This document shows positions 45,204 through 58,600 of a stretch of 64,000 bases of DNA, one piece after another. Under the pieces are notes generated by a model. That model made no database searches, was not told where the DNA came from, and was given only the letters and a program-made list of their open reading frames with translations. Both the position numbers and the translations under genes were made by a program. Position 1 is the stretch's first letter. Every line of letters starts with the position of its first letter. Origin of the DNA: Branchiostoma floridae (taxonomy: Eukaryota; Chordata; Leptocardii; Amphioxiformes; Branchiostomatidae); contig NC_049986.1 in NCBI RefSeq assembly GCF_000003815.2, forward strand, positions 4,522,715 to 4,586,714, read 5' to 3'.

Positions 45204-45990
45204 CATTTGCTCAACACGTGCCAAGCCAGGCGTGCATGCTGCTGGTCATTCAGTGGAGCATTCTCCAACGATTCTGGTAAACATGAACTAACACCGGGCT
45301 GTGTCTCCACCCAAAAACGTTCGGTTTAAAAGATAATAGGACTGGTATTAAACGCTCAATTTTTTCATATTTTCGTGTCTTTATATAGACTGTTTCGATA
45401 TTCGTTGGGGCCCTGAGTGTTTGGATTTTGCGTATAATTGACCACTTCCGTCAACGGGCCACACAGGACCTGGACATAATTGACCACTTCCGTAACGTTT
45501 GACGAAAAGATCGCAGCTCGAGATAGCGGACACGCAACTGGCTTGAACTGGCTTCCGTAACGTAAGGGTTGACAAAAAAATCGCAGCTCGAGATAGCGGA
45601 CAGGCTTCCGTAACGTAAGGGTTGACAAAAAAATCGCAGCTCGAGATAGCGGACAGGCTTCCGTAACGTAAGGGTTGACTAAAAAGATCGCAGCTCGAGA
45701 TAGCGGACAGGCTTCCGTAACGTAAGGTTTGACGAAAACATCGCAGCTCGATATAGCGGGCAAGCAACGGGCCATGAACGACACCGGGCAACCTGTTAGT
45801 CCTCTTTACTGAAATTCCCAAGGGAGACATGAATGAACCCCTGGTGTACATTTTACTCGTAGCCACTGAAGGCAGACTGTTATGAAAACACAATGATGTA
45901 TTTAAATCGATAACCCGTTGGTTTGTAAGCTTATTTGTAAGTTTTTGAAATGCCCCATGTTTCAGAATGTCCAATATTTTGCCACTACTG
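45204..45990. repeat. Right arm of the large inverted repeat
   Basis: 45204-45480 is the reverse complement of 42240-42525. 45480-45780 is a shorter array (about five copies) of the same 53-bp minisatellite in reverse orientation (GCTTCCGTAACGTAAGGGTT). The two arms flank about 2.7 kb that contains copy 2 of the 1.2 kb repeat. Minus-strand open frames across the array (139 and 246 codons) arise from the repeat period and are not taken as genes. Confidence 0.8.
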
Positions 45991-46681
45991 CTGGATGGAT
46001 TGGTTTCTCTTGTCCCAGATACTGTAAGTTCGCAGTAGCAGGTGGTTTTAAGGTTAATGGATAATATAATGGATAAATGTTCGAAGCACTGGTTCGTTTG
46101 TGGTGAAGTGGCCACCGCCAAAAACCGCGAACATAAAACTATGAACTACGAACAATTCTGCATATATAGTACCAAACATGCAAATGAGGAACTAATTTGC
46201 ATAATTGATGCAAAAATGTCAAAGTACTTAATTATAAATGATGGGATTTTTTTCTTGTGACATGTGTAAGCTATTCAATGATGAACATCACCATGAATAT
46301 TATGTAAATGTGTATGTTATTTGCATAACATCTACAAAATCTCTTAAAAGTATTTCATGGAAGTATGAGGTCTACGGACAGTGATGATGTTGTTAAATGA
46401 TCATATTTCAGTTGGTGGACACTTAAAATGCAGCAAGTTATGTGTTGTGATAAACACAAGAGTGTGAAAAAAGTGAACTGTGTCTATTTTCTATATATGA
46501 TATTCCAGTGCAGTTCTGTTCAGCTCCAACCTGTCTAAAGTCTTCCACGATCAGCCGAAAGTAGAACTCCGGGACTCCCCGACCTTCTAGGAGACAATGG
46601 CTCTTTGGTCAGCCATCACAAGCCTGTTTTCTAAAACAGATGACAGCACCACAAACTGGATAAGGAATAGAAACATCGTCT

Positions 46682-49600
46682 ATGGCGACAGGACAAGGCA
46701 GGTTTTTTTTTTTATTGGGCCATGTTGATTTGATATATGGATGACATTCATGTGTGTATGTATCAATTTTTGTCCATTTCCAAAAATGAAAAAAGGGTTG
46801 AAACAGACTGTAAATCATACAAAGCAGCTGTTAAATGAGCATCTATATGCCATAAATTTAGATTATCGAAATGGATTCTAATGTCATAGACTGCCGATTG
46901 ATTGAAAGTACGTTAATGAATGAATGAATGACCTTTATTGTACATTTGTGCTCTAACAAGCTAAGTACAGGTCGTAGCGCTAGTGATAAGGTACAATTTT
47001 GACAAAAAGGTATCTTATCATCTCTACATATGCTAATACATTCAAGTATGTACAAGTTCAACTTCTTCTCGCTTCTTAAAACAGTTATAAACATAAGGAC
47101 AAATGGAATCAATAATATACTGTTTATCTAATTGCATGAGAAATATGAATTTTAATGTAAATTTCAATATCTAAGAAAATGTGAAAGAATAAACATCTAT
47201 TGCTTACTCAGTGTGTTTAGTCATTTTTTCGACCTTTCTGACTACTTACATTTCCTACTGAGGGCAACATTTTTGGCAAAACTTCTTTTATTCACACGTT
47301 CGCATCAGTTTTGGAGTTTCCAGAGGATGTCATCCACATAATCAAATCATCATGGCTTATAATCAATTATAGGGAGTCTGACTGAATCACAATCTAGTAG
47401 CTCTTCCACTGGTCAGGGGAAGGAAGTGCAATCAGATTGTGTAAAACATTTAGGACAATTATGTATGTTCTGGGGTCTGTTATACTGCAGGAACTTCTGG
47501 TGTTCATATCTTGTGTTCTTATTTTGGCCCCCTTTAGCAGCTTTATTGGTACGTACTGCAGGGGCTGATTTTGTTTGAGACTTTGGAACAGTTACTCAAG
47601 AAGGGGTTGATGCATGGTCATGATTCTTTTATGTATAGATAAGTTTACATGTTAGTGTTGGTAACAGAATAAGTTGCTTAAAATGTAAGACAGGTCGTAA
47701 AATGCATAATTAAGAACTTCAAGGAAATTTTATAAATTCACCGCATTTCTCTTTTTGTATTTCAGGAACCTGTTGACTGTGTTTGAGAAGTATGACAGTG
47801 GAACAGGCAGGCTAGATGCTGGAAATATTGCTGCTGCTTTCAATGAAGTCCACTTGTATCCATCCAAAGCCCAAGGTAGGTGATGAAGTGAAGATAACAG
47901 AAAGTGTCCATGGGAATACAGTGCATACGATTATTTTGCTTACAGGGTAATTTTTTTACAGTATTTTAACCAGCTTTTTTTCCTCCGTCTTACCGGTATC
48001 TTGATTTTACACGTCAATGAGGGTTAGACATCCAGGTAATAAGATACGCCAAAAAGCAGTTACTCAAGCTTCATAATTAGGATATAAAAGACCTGTTCTC
48101 CCAGATCCCTTCAGTGTCACTAACGAAAACTAGTGGATACTAGTTGAAACATCTGACCGTTTCAAAATCATATCCAGTTGATTGAGTATCTAACTGCTTA
48201 TGAGGCGTAATTTTACATGTACCTGATTGTATACAATCTTTGCCAGCCTGGTAGTTCTTCACATGCTTAGATATGTTATACCATTATGTTGTTTTCACTT
48301 TTGTGCCGTTTATGATTATTCAGTCACTCTGGAAGTGATCTGAGCCCAGGTTGGTGATAGCCTGGGTCTATAAACATGGACACCACCAGGGAGCTAACTA
48401 GAAAACTCAAATGTATTTCAATATGCCAACGCTAAAAAATCCTATATAACAGACATCAGGTATAGTGATAAGAAGTACTATGTACTCACTTGTGTAGATT
48501 AGTCATCTAGGATGTAGGTAAAACATAGTTAAATCAATCCTTACTGTTGGATATATGTACGAAATTTATTCATGACAAATGTTTCAGACAGCATCTTTCT
48601 TCAGTGATTGAAAATTAAAGTGTACAAAACTTACAGAACAAAGAATACACATATATTATGTAATATATTACGTGTATGTAGACTAAGTTCTCTTTCAGTG
48701 AGTTGAAATATAAGCGGATAATTTGTATGACTTCAGTGCGTGACATGATCCTGTGTGCGTCTGAGTGCTCTAACCGTGAACCAAGGGACCACATCCTGTT
48801 TGGAGAGTTTTGCATCTTTGTCACTGAGCTGAGGGAAAAATATGAAAGAGAAAGGTATGTTCTCGGGTTTTAATCTTGTCAATAATCTCGTTGAATGATG
48901 TCAACTTCAGTCTAAACCATTTTCCTTTAGTCTGTGTAAAACAAACTCTGCTGTCCAGGGCTGTAACTGGCCCCTCCCCTTCTAGAGGGCCGGTGGATGT
49001 TTGGCGGGCTGCTATAAGCTGCTTCGAATTTTCCTTTTGCAGATTAAGTTTTAGTACGTTTATGGGTACATGTCATGGAGGATTAAAGCTGGCTGGGGTC
49101 AGACTACCAGTAAATAGAGAATGGAGAAAGACACATTTCACATTTGATGAATAAACACCAAAAAGTGTTATAACATAAAGCATAGCATTAACCATATTTT
49201 TCAGGGAACAAATGACGGTTCAAATTAAGAGCTGGCCTCTTGCACATGTGTCCACTGCCATGTTGGACAGCCAGTGTCAAACATGGCAGTGTCCTAAGTT
49301 GCATGGGAACACATCTCAAATTCAAGATCATAACAGATAAGGTATCATGTTAGATTAGCATGAAAGTTCATCTGGTTTTTGCTACATTTATGGACAAGGT
49401 TATATGTAAACTATTCTCCAACTCAAGAAATGGACTTACTGAAATTTCAAATGAATCACTTATAATTAGCAAACGATAGCAGTCTTTGACCTGCTGCTGA
49501 TGTCAGTCATCGGTGTCCAGAGCAATTGGGTTGGAGCACTGAAGAAGACTGAGACAGTGATTCAGTTGAACTTTCTGCTTAGTCAGACTCTTGGGTTTCG

Positions 49601-52600
49601 ATAACAATCTTTGATTTTTCTAGTGATTGTGAAACAATGAAATTTAGATTTAATACATGATTGTATTAATTGTGATATAACACTAATCAACCAATTAAGT
49701 TCTCACACCCTGTTGACAAGTTGAAAGATCATCTTGTACATGACACTGTAAACTCAGCACTACCTACATGTAGTCTTGGACAAAATATTCCAGGACCGTG
49801 ATTCTAAATGTCTCTGCACATTTCAGCCTGTCACCGCCACTCACCACGGACCAAATGAAAAACAAGCACAGATTCTTGAAGAGACAAACATCAAGTAAGC
49901 AGAATCCAGTTGCTACTTTTTTTCTCCTTTCTTCTTAGTGAACTTGTATAATAAAGGGTTAATGCCCCGGCCCGAGGTGTATATGGTGAGATAATCCCTG
50001 GTCACAGTAACTGTTATATTGCATTGCCACTCCTGTAATCTGAAAACATACATGTAAGGCACTTTACAGCAACTGTTACAGTTACATTATTCTGTAAAAT
50101 TGAAGAGAGTAACATATCGTTCATAGGGAGAAGACAATGACAGTTGGGTGGACTAAAAAAAAAGGAAAACATTTAAGTCTTACGTCATTCATGTCAATAT
50201 TTCCAGTCTTCTTTGTGTTGACTCCATCAAATGCCTCTTTAATCAATCTTGTAGAAGAAAGAGAATAAGACAGTCTGTTTAAGACAACCTAATTAAGTTA
50301 TTCTACCCTGGAGGTAGGAAGTGTGACTGTGACACATCATTTGATTGATCTGTACCAAGTTTTAAAAAATCTTTCAACTATCTGCCTGACCAAAATGCAA
50401 GATATTTTGTCTTTGTACACTCAGGTGCATGTACATGTAATGCGTATCAAAATTATCAACATTATTACTTAGCAATACCTTTTCAAAGTTTAAACCGCGT
50501 CCAATACATTATTTACATTGATATAAACAACATTATGGTATTTATGAGACTAGGTTGTGTATTATTACTAATAACATTCCAATCATGTTCTATATATTAA
50601 CTATAATTTACAGGAAACAAAACAACATCATCACGCCATATCTATTAGAAGCCATTGATCATCTTTATGTAAAATTAAGCTATTCATACGAATGTAGAAA
50701 CACATAATTAAAACTCACCATTAAAGAATCCCCCAACAGAAGAATTGTGCCATTTTTCACACACTNNNNNNNNNNNNNNNNNNNNNNNNNNNNNNNNNNN
50801 NNNNNNNNNNNNNNNNNNNNNNNNNNNNNNNNNNNNNNNNNNNNNNNNNNNNNNNNNNNNNNNNNNNNNNNNNNNNNNNNNNNNNNNNNNNNNNNNNNNN
50901 NNNNNNNNNNNNNNNNNNNNNNNNNNNNNNNNNNNNNNNNNNNNNNNNNNNNNNNNNNNNNNNNNNNNNNNNNNNNNNNNNNNNNNNNNNNNNNNNNNNN
51001 NNNNNNNNNNNNNNNNNNNNNNNNNNNNNNNNNNNNNNNNNNNNNNNNNNNNNNNNNNNNNNNNNNNTACTAGTACTTAGGGACGTCATCTGCAAATGTT
51101 CACCTTAGAAACTACTTACTGCAACACAACATTACAGCAGTACAGCATGACTTGTTTGCATTGAGTGCACATGTGCAGCAGGACCATAGTGACCATCATA
51201 GGGCATCTTAGAACAGCAGGGCTCGAAATACTGGGTGCATGTGCACCCAGGTGCACCCAAAATTGTTAAGTGTTAGTAAGATAATAAAAATGTCTGTCAT
51301 GTTACTTGTATAAGAATTTGATAGCTTGTAACTAGGTTTTCTTGACATCCTACTTTAATCTAAGTGGTGCACCCAAAAAATTTTTGTTACACCCAATTTG
51401 TTAAGCTGGGTGCACCAGTGCACCTAATCCCAAAAATGAATTTCGAGCCCTGAACAGCTAGTGTAATGTCAACATTGTCAAACTGCGCTCAGCAGTACCC
51501 TCACACACAAATGTAGCTCCATTAAAAACAGAATTCAGTATGTCTATTTTAAAAGCATACTAATGAGATGATTTGACTTCTTTGTTCCCATACCAGGTGT
51601 CATGTCAAGATTTGAAGGTACGTAGTACTATGATTTACCATGGAAGTTGTAATAACTAAGGAGGGGGCAAGTTGCCCTGTTACCCTGTTTAGCCTACATT
51701 GTACCACAAAATTGCAAGGTACATTTCACAACTAGAAAGACAACATTTGCAAGCAAATAAAGCATATTTCACCCACCTCCCTCCCCATGCAAAAAGGGAC
51801 TGTTCCTGAGCCACAATTATAGGGGAAATTGAAATTATTGAAAAACCCAGGCAACTAATCCCCAAGTGATTTATTGCAATGTCATCCTGGCCTAAAATGA
51901 ATTATCCCTAGGGATGAAATTTGGAAACAGTCACAGACATTTCATCTCCTGCTTTCTCAGGTGGCCAGATTAGAATCTTAATTGATATGCTAATGAGGTG
52001 AAGACAGTTCTATAATAGTTCAATAAAAGACCACTTGTTAATGTATTCTCCATGCTTGATCTCTCTGTTGTTTCTGACTTCTGCAGTGTTCCTGGGAGGC
52101 TCCTGTGTCCCCTCCACATGGAGACAGGATATTGCTATCCCACTGCTCAAACAGTATGGACTCACATACTTTGATCCAGTAGGTCCTTTTTCATCATTCC
52201 ACAGCTAATCTTACATCAAGGTAAAATCAGTAAATCATGACCATAAAAATGTCTATAACAAAATATAACAAAATATACATGAATTCCATCAGGAATGCAT
52301 TTGTTGATTATCCTGGTACCATCCAAATAGCAGTTCCCTCCGATCTTTATTATACATTATATCATACAGTCGCTTCTCTGCTATTCTGCTATTCCGTCTG
52401 GGTACTTGGGCGTGTTTAATACCTAGAATATTCAATTCTCTTCAAAATTTTGAATGAGGGCACTGATTGGTGCCATCTGGGTAGTAGCTCGCTCTTAATG
52501 TTTGCTTCTGCTAACTATGAAACTTAAAATGGTTAACTGATCACTGTATTCGATCAGGTGTTGGAATGCCTATTGAAACGAGTGCTTTAGTACCCATTCC

Positions 52601-55600
52601 TTAATTTGCTTATTAACTGACATCACCACCAAAAGATTTGAATATGCAGTCCATGCAGGTCCAGACGGGTAGCAGAAGTGAACATAGGTCTGGAGCAAAC
52701 CACTACCCGGATGGTGCCCAGGCTATTGGTTGATTCTCGCCGGTGGTATTTTCAGAATATTTTAAAGTCAAGCCCCTCTCTATACAGCAGGCTCCACCCC
52801 TGATGTATTGCCAAAAAATAGCCCACAGTCCTTTGCAGAAATGTCAAGACATAAACAAATTCATGAAAAGTGGTTCAACTTGAAAAAAGTATATTTTGCA
52901 GGAAGGCATGGACTTTGGTACCACATTATGAGCATTTTGAGGCTTATACACCCAGAAAGACATACATCCATTCACATAGGGTGTCACGGTATGCATCCTC
53001 CTCCTACGCAGGGACATCCAACAATGAAACCGCCTGTCTGTTTGTATGTGCACTGCTTTCTCAACCGTCAACCTTAGTTCCTGTGGATGTCCCCCCCCCC
53101 CCGCCAAACCAGCTGTTAGCCAATAGAATAGGCCTTTCCGTTTTCAAAAGGGGTCTTGCATATATAAGGGTAAGCTGATTAATATTTATTAGCAGGGCGG
53201 TCAGGAACTAAGGGTGACGGTTGAGAAAGCAGGGTACATCCAGACAGGAGGTTTCGCTGTTGGATGTCCCTGCGGGTGGATATGCGTGGGTATGCGTGTT
53301 TAATCCACATTTGACTTGACATTTAATATGTATGTTCAAGGTGCATGAAATCTGGGGACCAGAGCTGGTTGAAGTGGAAAACCGAGGCCAAAAAGGTAAG
53401 CCTATTTTTCACAACAAAGAAAGATTCAGTGATTGATGCATGGAGATGAATACACAATAAAGCAAGGGTAGGAAAATAATCATAAATACCCCAGTAAAAA
53501 AATGCTGGTCAGGACAATTTTTGAGGATTACAGACATTTCAAAGGCCACCCAGCATTCTTTATTAGTGAAAATAGAATAACTGTGTACATGCACATAGTG
53601 GCCAGAGAGTGACCGGATAGTGAGTTCTTGGTTCCGTCAAAAAATATGGTCATGTCTAACACAAAACACAGCAGGGACACAATTTAGTTAACTTAGCTAA
53701 AAAAAACCAATAACAAACAGCCTTTAAAGATATCGGGTAGGGAAAGGACTCGACTGTCTTTTATAAAGACTTCACCATGGATTCGTATGTTGGTAGAGTC
53801 AGGTGGAGGATACCCTGGATCTTTGTCTTTCCTGTGTTGGAAGTCACCTTCGTGACATGTGCTATAACTCCGATTTGCATGTCTACTCTTGATATGNNNN
53901 NNNNNNNNNNNNNNNNNNNNNNNNNNNNNNNNNNNNNNNNNNNNNNNNNNNNNNNNNNNNNNNNNNNNNNNNNNNNNNNNNNNNNNNNNNNNNNNNAAAT
54001 ATATGCGCTAAACGTAAAAAAACAGAATTGAAGCGACGAAACATAGTATCACAGCCTACAAGGCATTCATTTCTGTATTCAGACGTGAACTAGTGTAGTA
54101 AAGGTGACACTAGTGTGGTAGACTGGTATCACTTACCAACATGGCAACAACACTCATGGCTTCCATGTTGGGGCCACTTTTACAACTATCTAACTAAAGT
54201 TTTAGTTTCACTTCTATAACTACAGTCATGGCTATCTGGTCACTTCTACAAGTACAACCATTAGCCCACTGCACAACAAATTTGCCCGTTTTGGTACTTT
54301 CTCGTCATCTTGACCATCTCCGAAGCAAAAAAAAAATCTTGTTTTTTCTGAAATCAGGCAAAAATTAATGCGCGCGCTGATGTCATCCATAAAATTTACT
54401 TGCTGTGGCCTTATTAAATCATTATCAAATTATCAGGTTAAATTCCCCCACATCCTCTAGCATAAGCACACATGTACAGTCGTGGTTCATTATATGTGAT
54501 ACACAAATCTCTCGGCTTGGCTTCGTGAATGAATCATCACAAATACTGTAAATGCATTTAAGTTCGCGGGGATTTAATTTCGCGGCAGCGGGAAAAAGGA
54601 CTTTTCGCGGTGGATTTAATTTCGCAGTAGCACCATGCAATGTAGTATCTTAATGCCCCGGAAAAATGTTCACGATGGTTTTAAATTCGCGGTGAAACGG
54701 CCAACGCGAAAACCGCGAACATAAATCCACCGCGAACATTTCTGCATTTACAGTACCATCCAAATATAATGATACATGTTGAAAAGGGCATTTTATAAGG
54801 TTCTCACTGTGTTTATCCAGGGTGCAGACCTGTTATTGTTTGTGTTTGATGATGTGACCAGAGGTATAGCAGCCATGGTGGAAGTGGCATATCTTGTGGG
54901 TAAGTCACTAAGTGTTAAGTGAAGATGTCAACTTTTGACCATCATTCAACTTTCAAGTTAACACCTTCCAGTTTAATTCTGCATTTATTCTGAAGTGACC
55001 TCTCATATCTCGGTCACCTCACATCCAGATGGATGTAAAAATGAAGTACACTCTAAATTTGCGTAATTGTACATAATTATGCATAAAGTGCCAGGGTTTG
55101 GGGTGGGTACCGGTACAGAAAATTCAGGTCCAGGTCCTATACCAAGCCCTAGCCAGGGTTATGCATAATTATGCATAAGCTTTCAATAATTAAAAATATG
55201 ATAAATTGCAATGGATTATGCATATTAACTGTAAACCATTGTAGCTTTATGCATAAATATTGTAACTTTATGCATAAATATCAGGGCTCGAAATACTGGG
55301 TGCATGTGCACCCAGGTGCACCCAAAATTGGAACTGTGCACCCAATTTTTTTCAGTGGGTGCACAGGGTGCACCCATTGTTTTCTTAGGTTTATGTATGG
55401 AAAATATCAAGTATACTAGTATACATCGTATTCTTGACATCTAAGTGTTAGAAAGATAATAAAAATGTCTGTCATGTTACTTGTTTAAGAATTTTATAGT
55501 AGGTTTTTTTACATTCTACTTAAATTTTTGGTGCACCCAATTTTTTAAGCTGGGTGCACCAGTGCACCTAATCCCAAAAATGAATTTCGAGCCCTGAATA

Positions 55601-58600
55601 TACATGTATATAACCCTTTGTCCAGAACCCCAATTTCTTAAGAGCTGCAGTGATTTTCCCTTGCACTTTTCAATTTCACTCAACCATCTGGCAAAAACTG
55701 GTACCGGTACATCTACAAAATGTAAAAGACTGGTCTTGCAAAAATATCAAAGCCGATGTTGTGTACAGACGGAAATGTGGGGAAACCCAACCGCAGTTCA
55801 AGTTCGCTAGGTCCTGGAAAAATAGTTCACAAGGCTCAAAATACTTTTTTCTGCATACCTGCACTGGTGCAGGTAACATTGAAAATTACCTGCACCACTC
55901 TGAGTTTTAATAGGAAGTATGGATCATAGGTGGTAACAGCCAATGCGGCTAAGAACAATCCACAATCATGCAGCTACATGATCATGATAGGACATTTGTG
56001 TCTAAAACCCAGTACTTGAACCAGTGCAGGTTAGGTGCAGGTAGACACCAGAAATACCTGCACAGCTCCAATTTTACCTGCACTAACCTGCATATGCAGG
56101 TGGTATTTCGAGCCCTGTAGACTGTAGTTACGACTGAGTGTGAACAGGACCTTTGTTGTGTGTCTCTTAGGACAAGGTCGGCCTGTGATCCTGGTGGTGA
56201 TGGGACTACCTCTGCCTGGAGTAATCATCAATGGACAGACACTACATGACAGGTTGGTAGATTCAACTTTTAAATTCACTCACTCACTCACGGCCCATAA
56301 CCACAGNNNNNNNNNNNNNNNNNNNNNNNNNNNNNNNNNNNNNNNNNNNNNNNNNNNNNNNNNNNNNNNNNNNNNNNNNNNNNNNNNNNNNNNNNNNNNN
56401 NNNNNNTCTTCGGTGCTTAGGCCAGTCCATGTCTTAATGTTGTCCAGCCACATCTTCCTTGGCCTACCTCGTTTCTTCCCTCCTGCTACTGTGCCTAATG
56501 TAGTAATGAGGGGGTTGTGCCGGCATATGTGGCCAAACCAGTTCAGCTTCCGACGCTTGACCGTGGACAGGAGTGGTTCTTGCTTGCCACATGCTGCCTA
56601 TGCCTTTTAAATTCCTGGATACTTTTTTAGTATACTTCTAGGAATGTTTGCATCACAAGATGGAAAAAGATCACAAATCTGACTTCTACCAAGAACACAG
56701 ATGAACGTGTGTCGTGATTGTTTTTCCCAGTGAAGTTGAGGATTTAGAGCGTGGCCATGCTGTGCTGTTTGACCTGGTGGAGAGGCAGGGGATCCCGGTG
56801 TTCGATGACATACCAACTGCTGTGCACTGTGCAGCCAAGGTGCTGCGTATGGGCATCAGTGTGCAGGACCTTAGTAAAAGAGATGGAGCGCAGTGTGTGA
56901 AAAATGCACACATCTCTGTTGGGGAATCTTTAATGTGAGTATAATTATGTCTTCTACAATCGTATGATAGCTTAATTTACATAAAGATGATCAATGGCTT
57001 CTTATAGATATGGCGTGATGATGTTGTTTTGTTTCCTGTAAATTATAGTTAATATATAGAACATGATTGGAATGTTATTAGTAATAATACACAACCTAGT
57101 CTCATAAATACCATAATGTTGTTTATATCAATGTAAATAATGTATTGGACGCGGTTTAAACTTTGAAAAGGTATTGCTAAGTAATAATGTTGATAATTTT
57201 GATACACATTACATGTACATGCACCTGAGTGTACAAAGACAAAATATCTTGCATTTTGGTCAGGCAGATAGTTGAAAGATTTTTTAAAACTTGGTACAGA
57301 TCAATCAAATGATGTCTCACAGTCACACTTCCTACCTCCAGGGTAGAATAACTTAATTAGGTTGTCTTAAACAGACTGTCTTATTCTCTTTCTTCTACAA
57401 GATTGATTAAAGAGGCATTTGATGGAGTCAACACAAAGAAGACTGGAAATATTGACATGAATGACGTAAGACTTAAATGTTTTCCTTTTTTTTTAGTCCA
57501 CCCAACTGTCATTGTCTTCTCCCTATGAACGATATGTTACTCTCTTCAATTTTACAGAATAATGTAACTGTAACAGTTGCTGTAAAGTGCCTTACATGTA
57601 TGCTTTCAGATTACAGGAGTGGCAATGCAATATAACAGTTACTGTGTCTCATCTTACTCAGGTATGTCTCACATACAAAGCACTAACTGGAAAGGACCTG
57701 ACTGTTGCAGAAGTAAAAGACATCTGCAATGTTAGTTCCTCCAGAAAGGAGGAGCTGACTTTTAATTTTCAAGAACTTTGCTGCATAGTTGATGAGTTCA
57801 AATCTAAGGTAGGTAATTATCATTCTGTAAGTTATTGTTTTGAGTTACAAGCCAACAGTTCTAGGGGTGGGTACTGGTCCAAAACCATAGTTTCTTGTTG
57901 AAAACCAGCCCAATAAAACCGGACCTGAACCAAATCAGTGAACCAGATTTTGGACCAGTTAGAAAATGTTATAGGGCATATTTTAGGGCTACTAGTCCAA
58001 GAAAATAACAAGAGCAAAACAGAGACTGTGGAATTTATAGACATTTCTACCAAGTTTCTACAGTCAAATGCATTTTGCCTTGTTTACATAAACATTTTTA
58101 TACGCCAGATACTCCACCAAGCAGATTTCTTTGTAGAAAAAAGGACATGTCCATTGTTTTGAGTAACATATTCACATTCAAGTTTTCACAGACAATCAGG
58201 TCCAGGTTCAGACCCGGACCTGAACCGGAATTTTCTGTACGTAGTCTGCTCAGAATTTTAAGTAAAACACAGCCATGTCTTCTATAGTCAAACAGTTCTG
58301 TCTTGAAACCATGCCAGATAATTACTCCGTTTGGAGTAGGGTATTTAGTGCAGGCAGCAAAATGAAAAAAACAAACACTTGCAGACAGATAAGCAAACAA
58401 AAATCATTTATATTAATTTCTCCTTCAGTTTGAAATGATTAACACATCTGCAGTCCTGAGCGTACATGTTTATCCATATCAAGTAATGTTGTCTTTTGCC
58501 ATGATGAGTTACATTAAAGTTTTTCTCCTATTTGTTGCAGACACATTACAGCATGGGGGATTTCTTCTCCTTCATTTTCAATGGGCTATATACACTTTTT

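Noticed and set aside
45381-46121. 246-codon minus-strand frame with repeated SAISSCDLF segments
   Set aside because: Produced by the 53-bp minisatellite and adjacent repeat sequence; the phase changes from unit to unit and no known domain appears.
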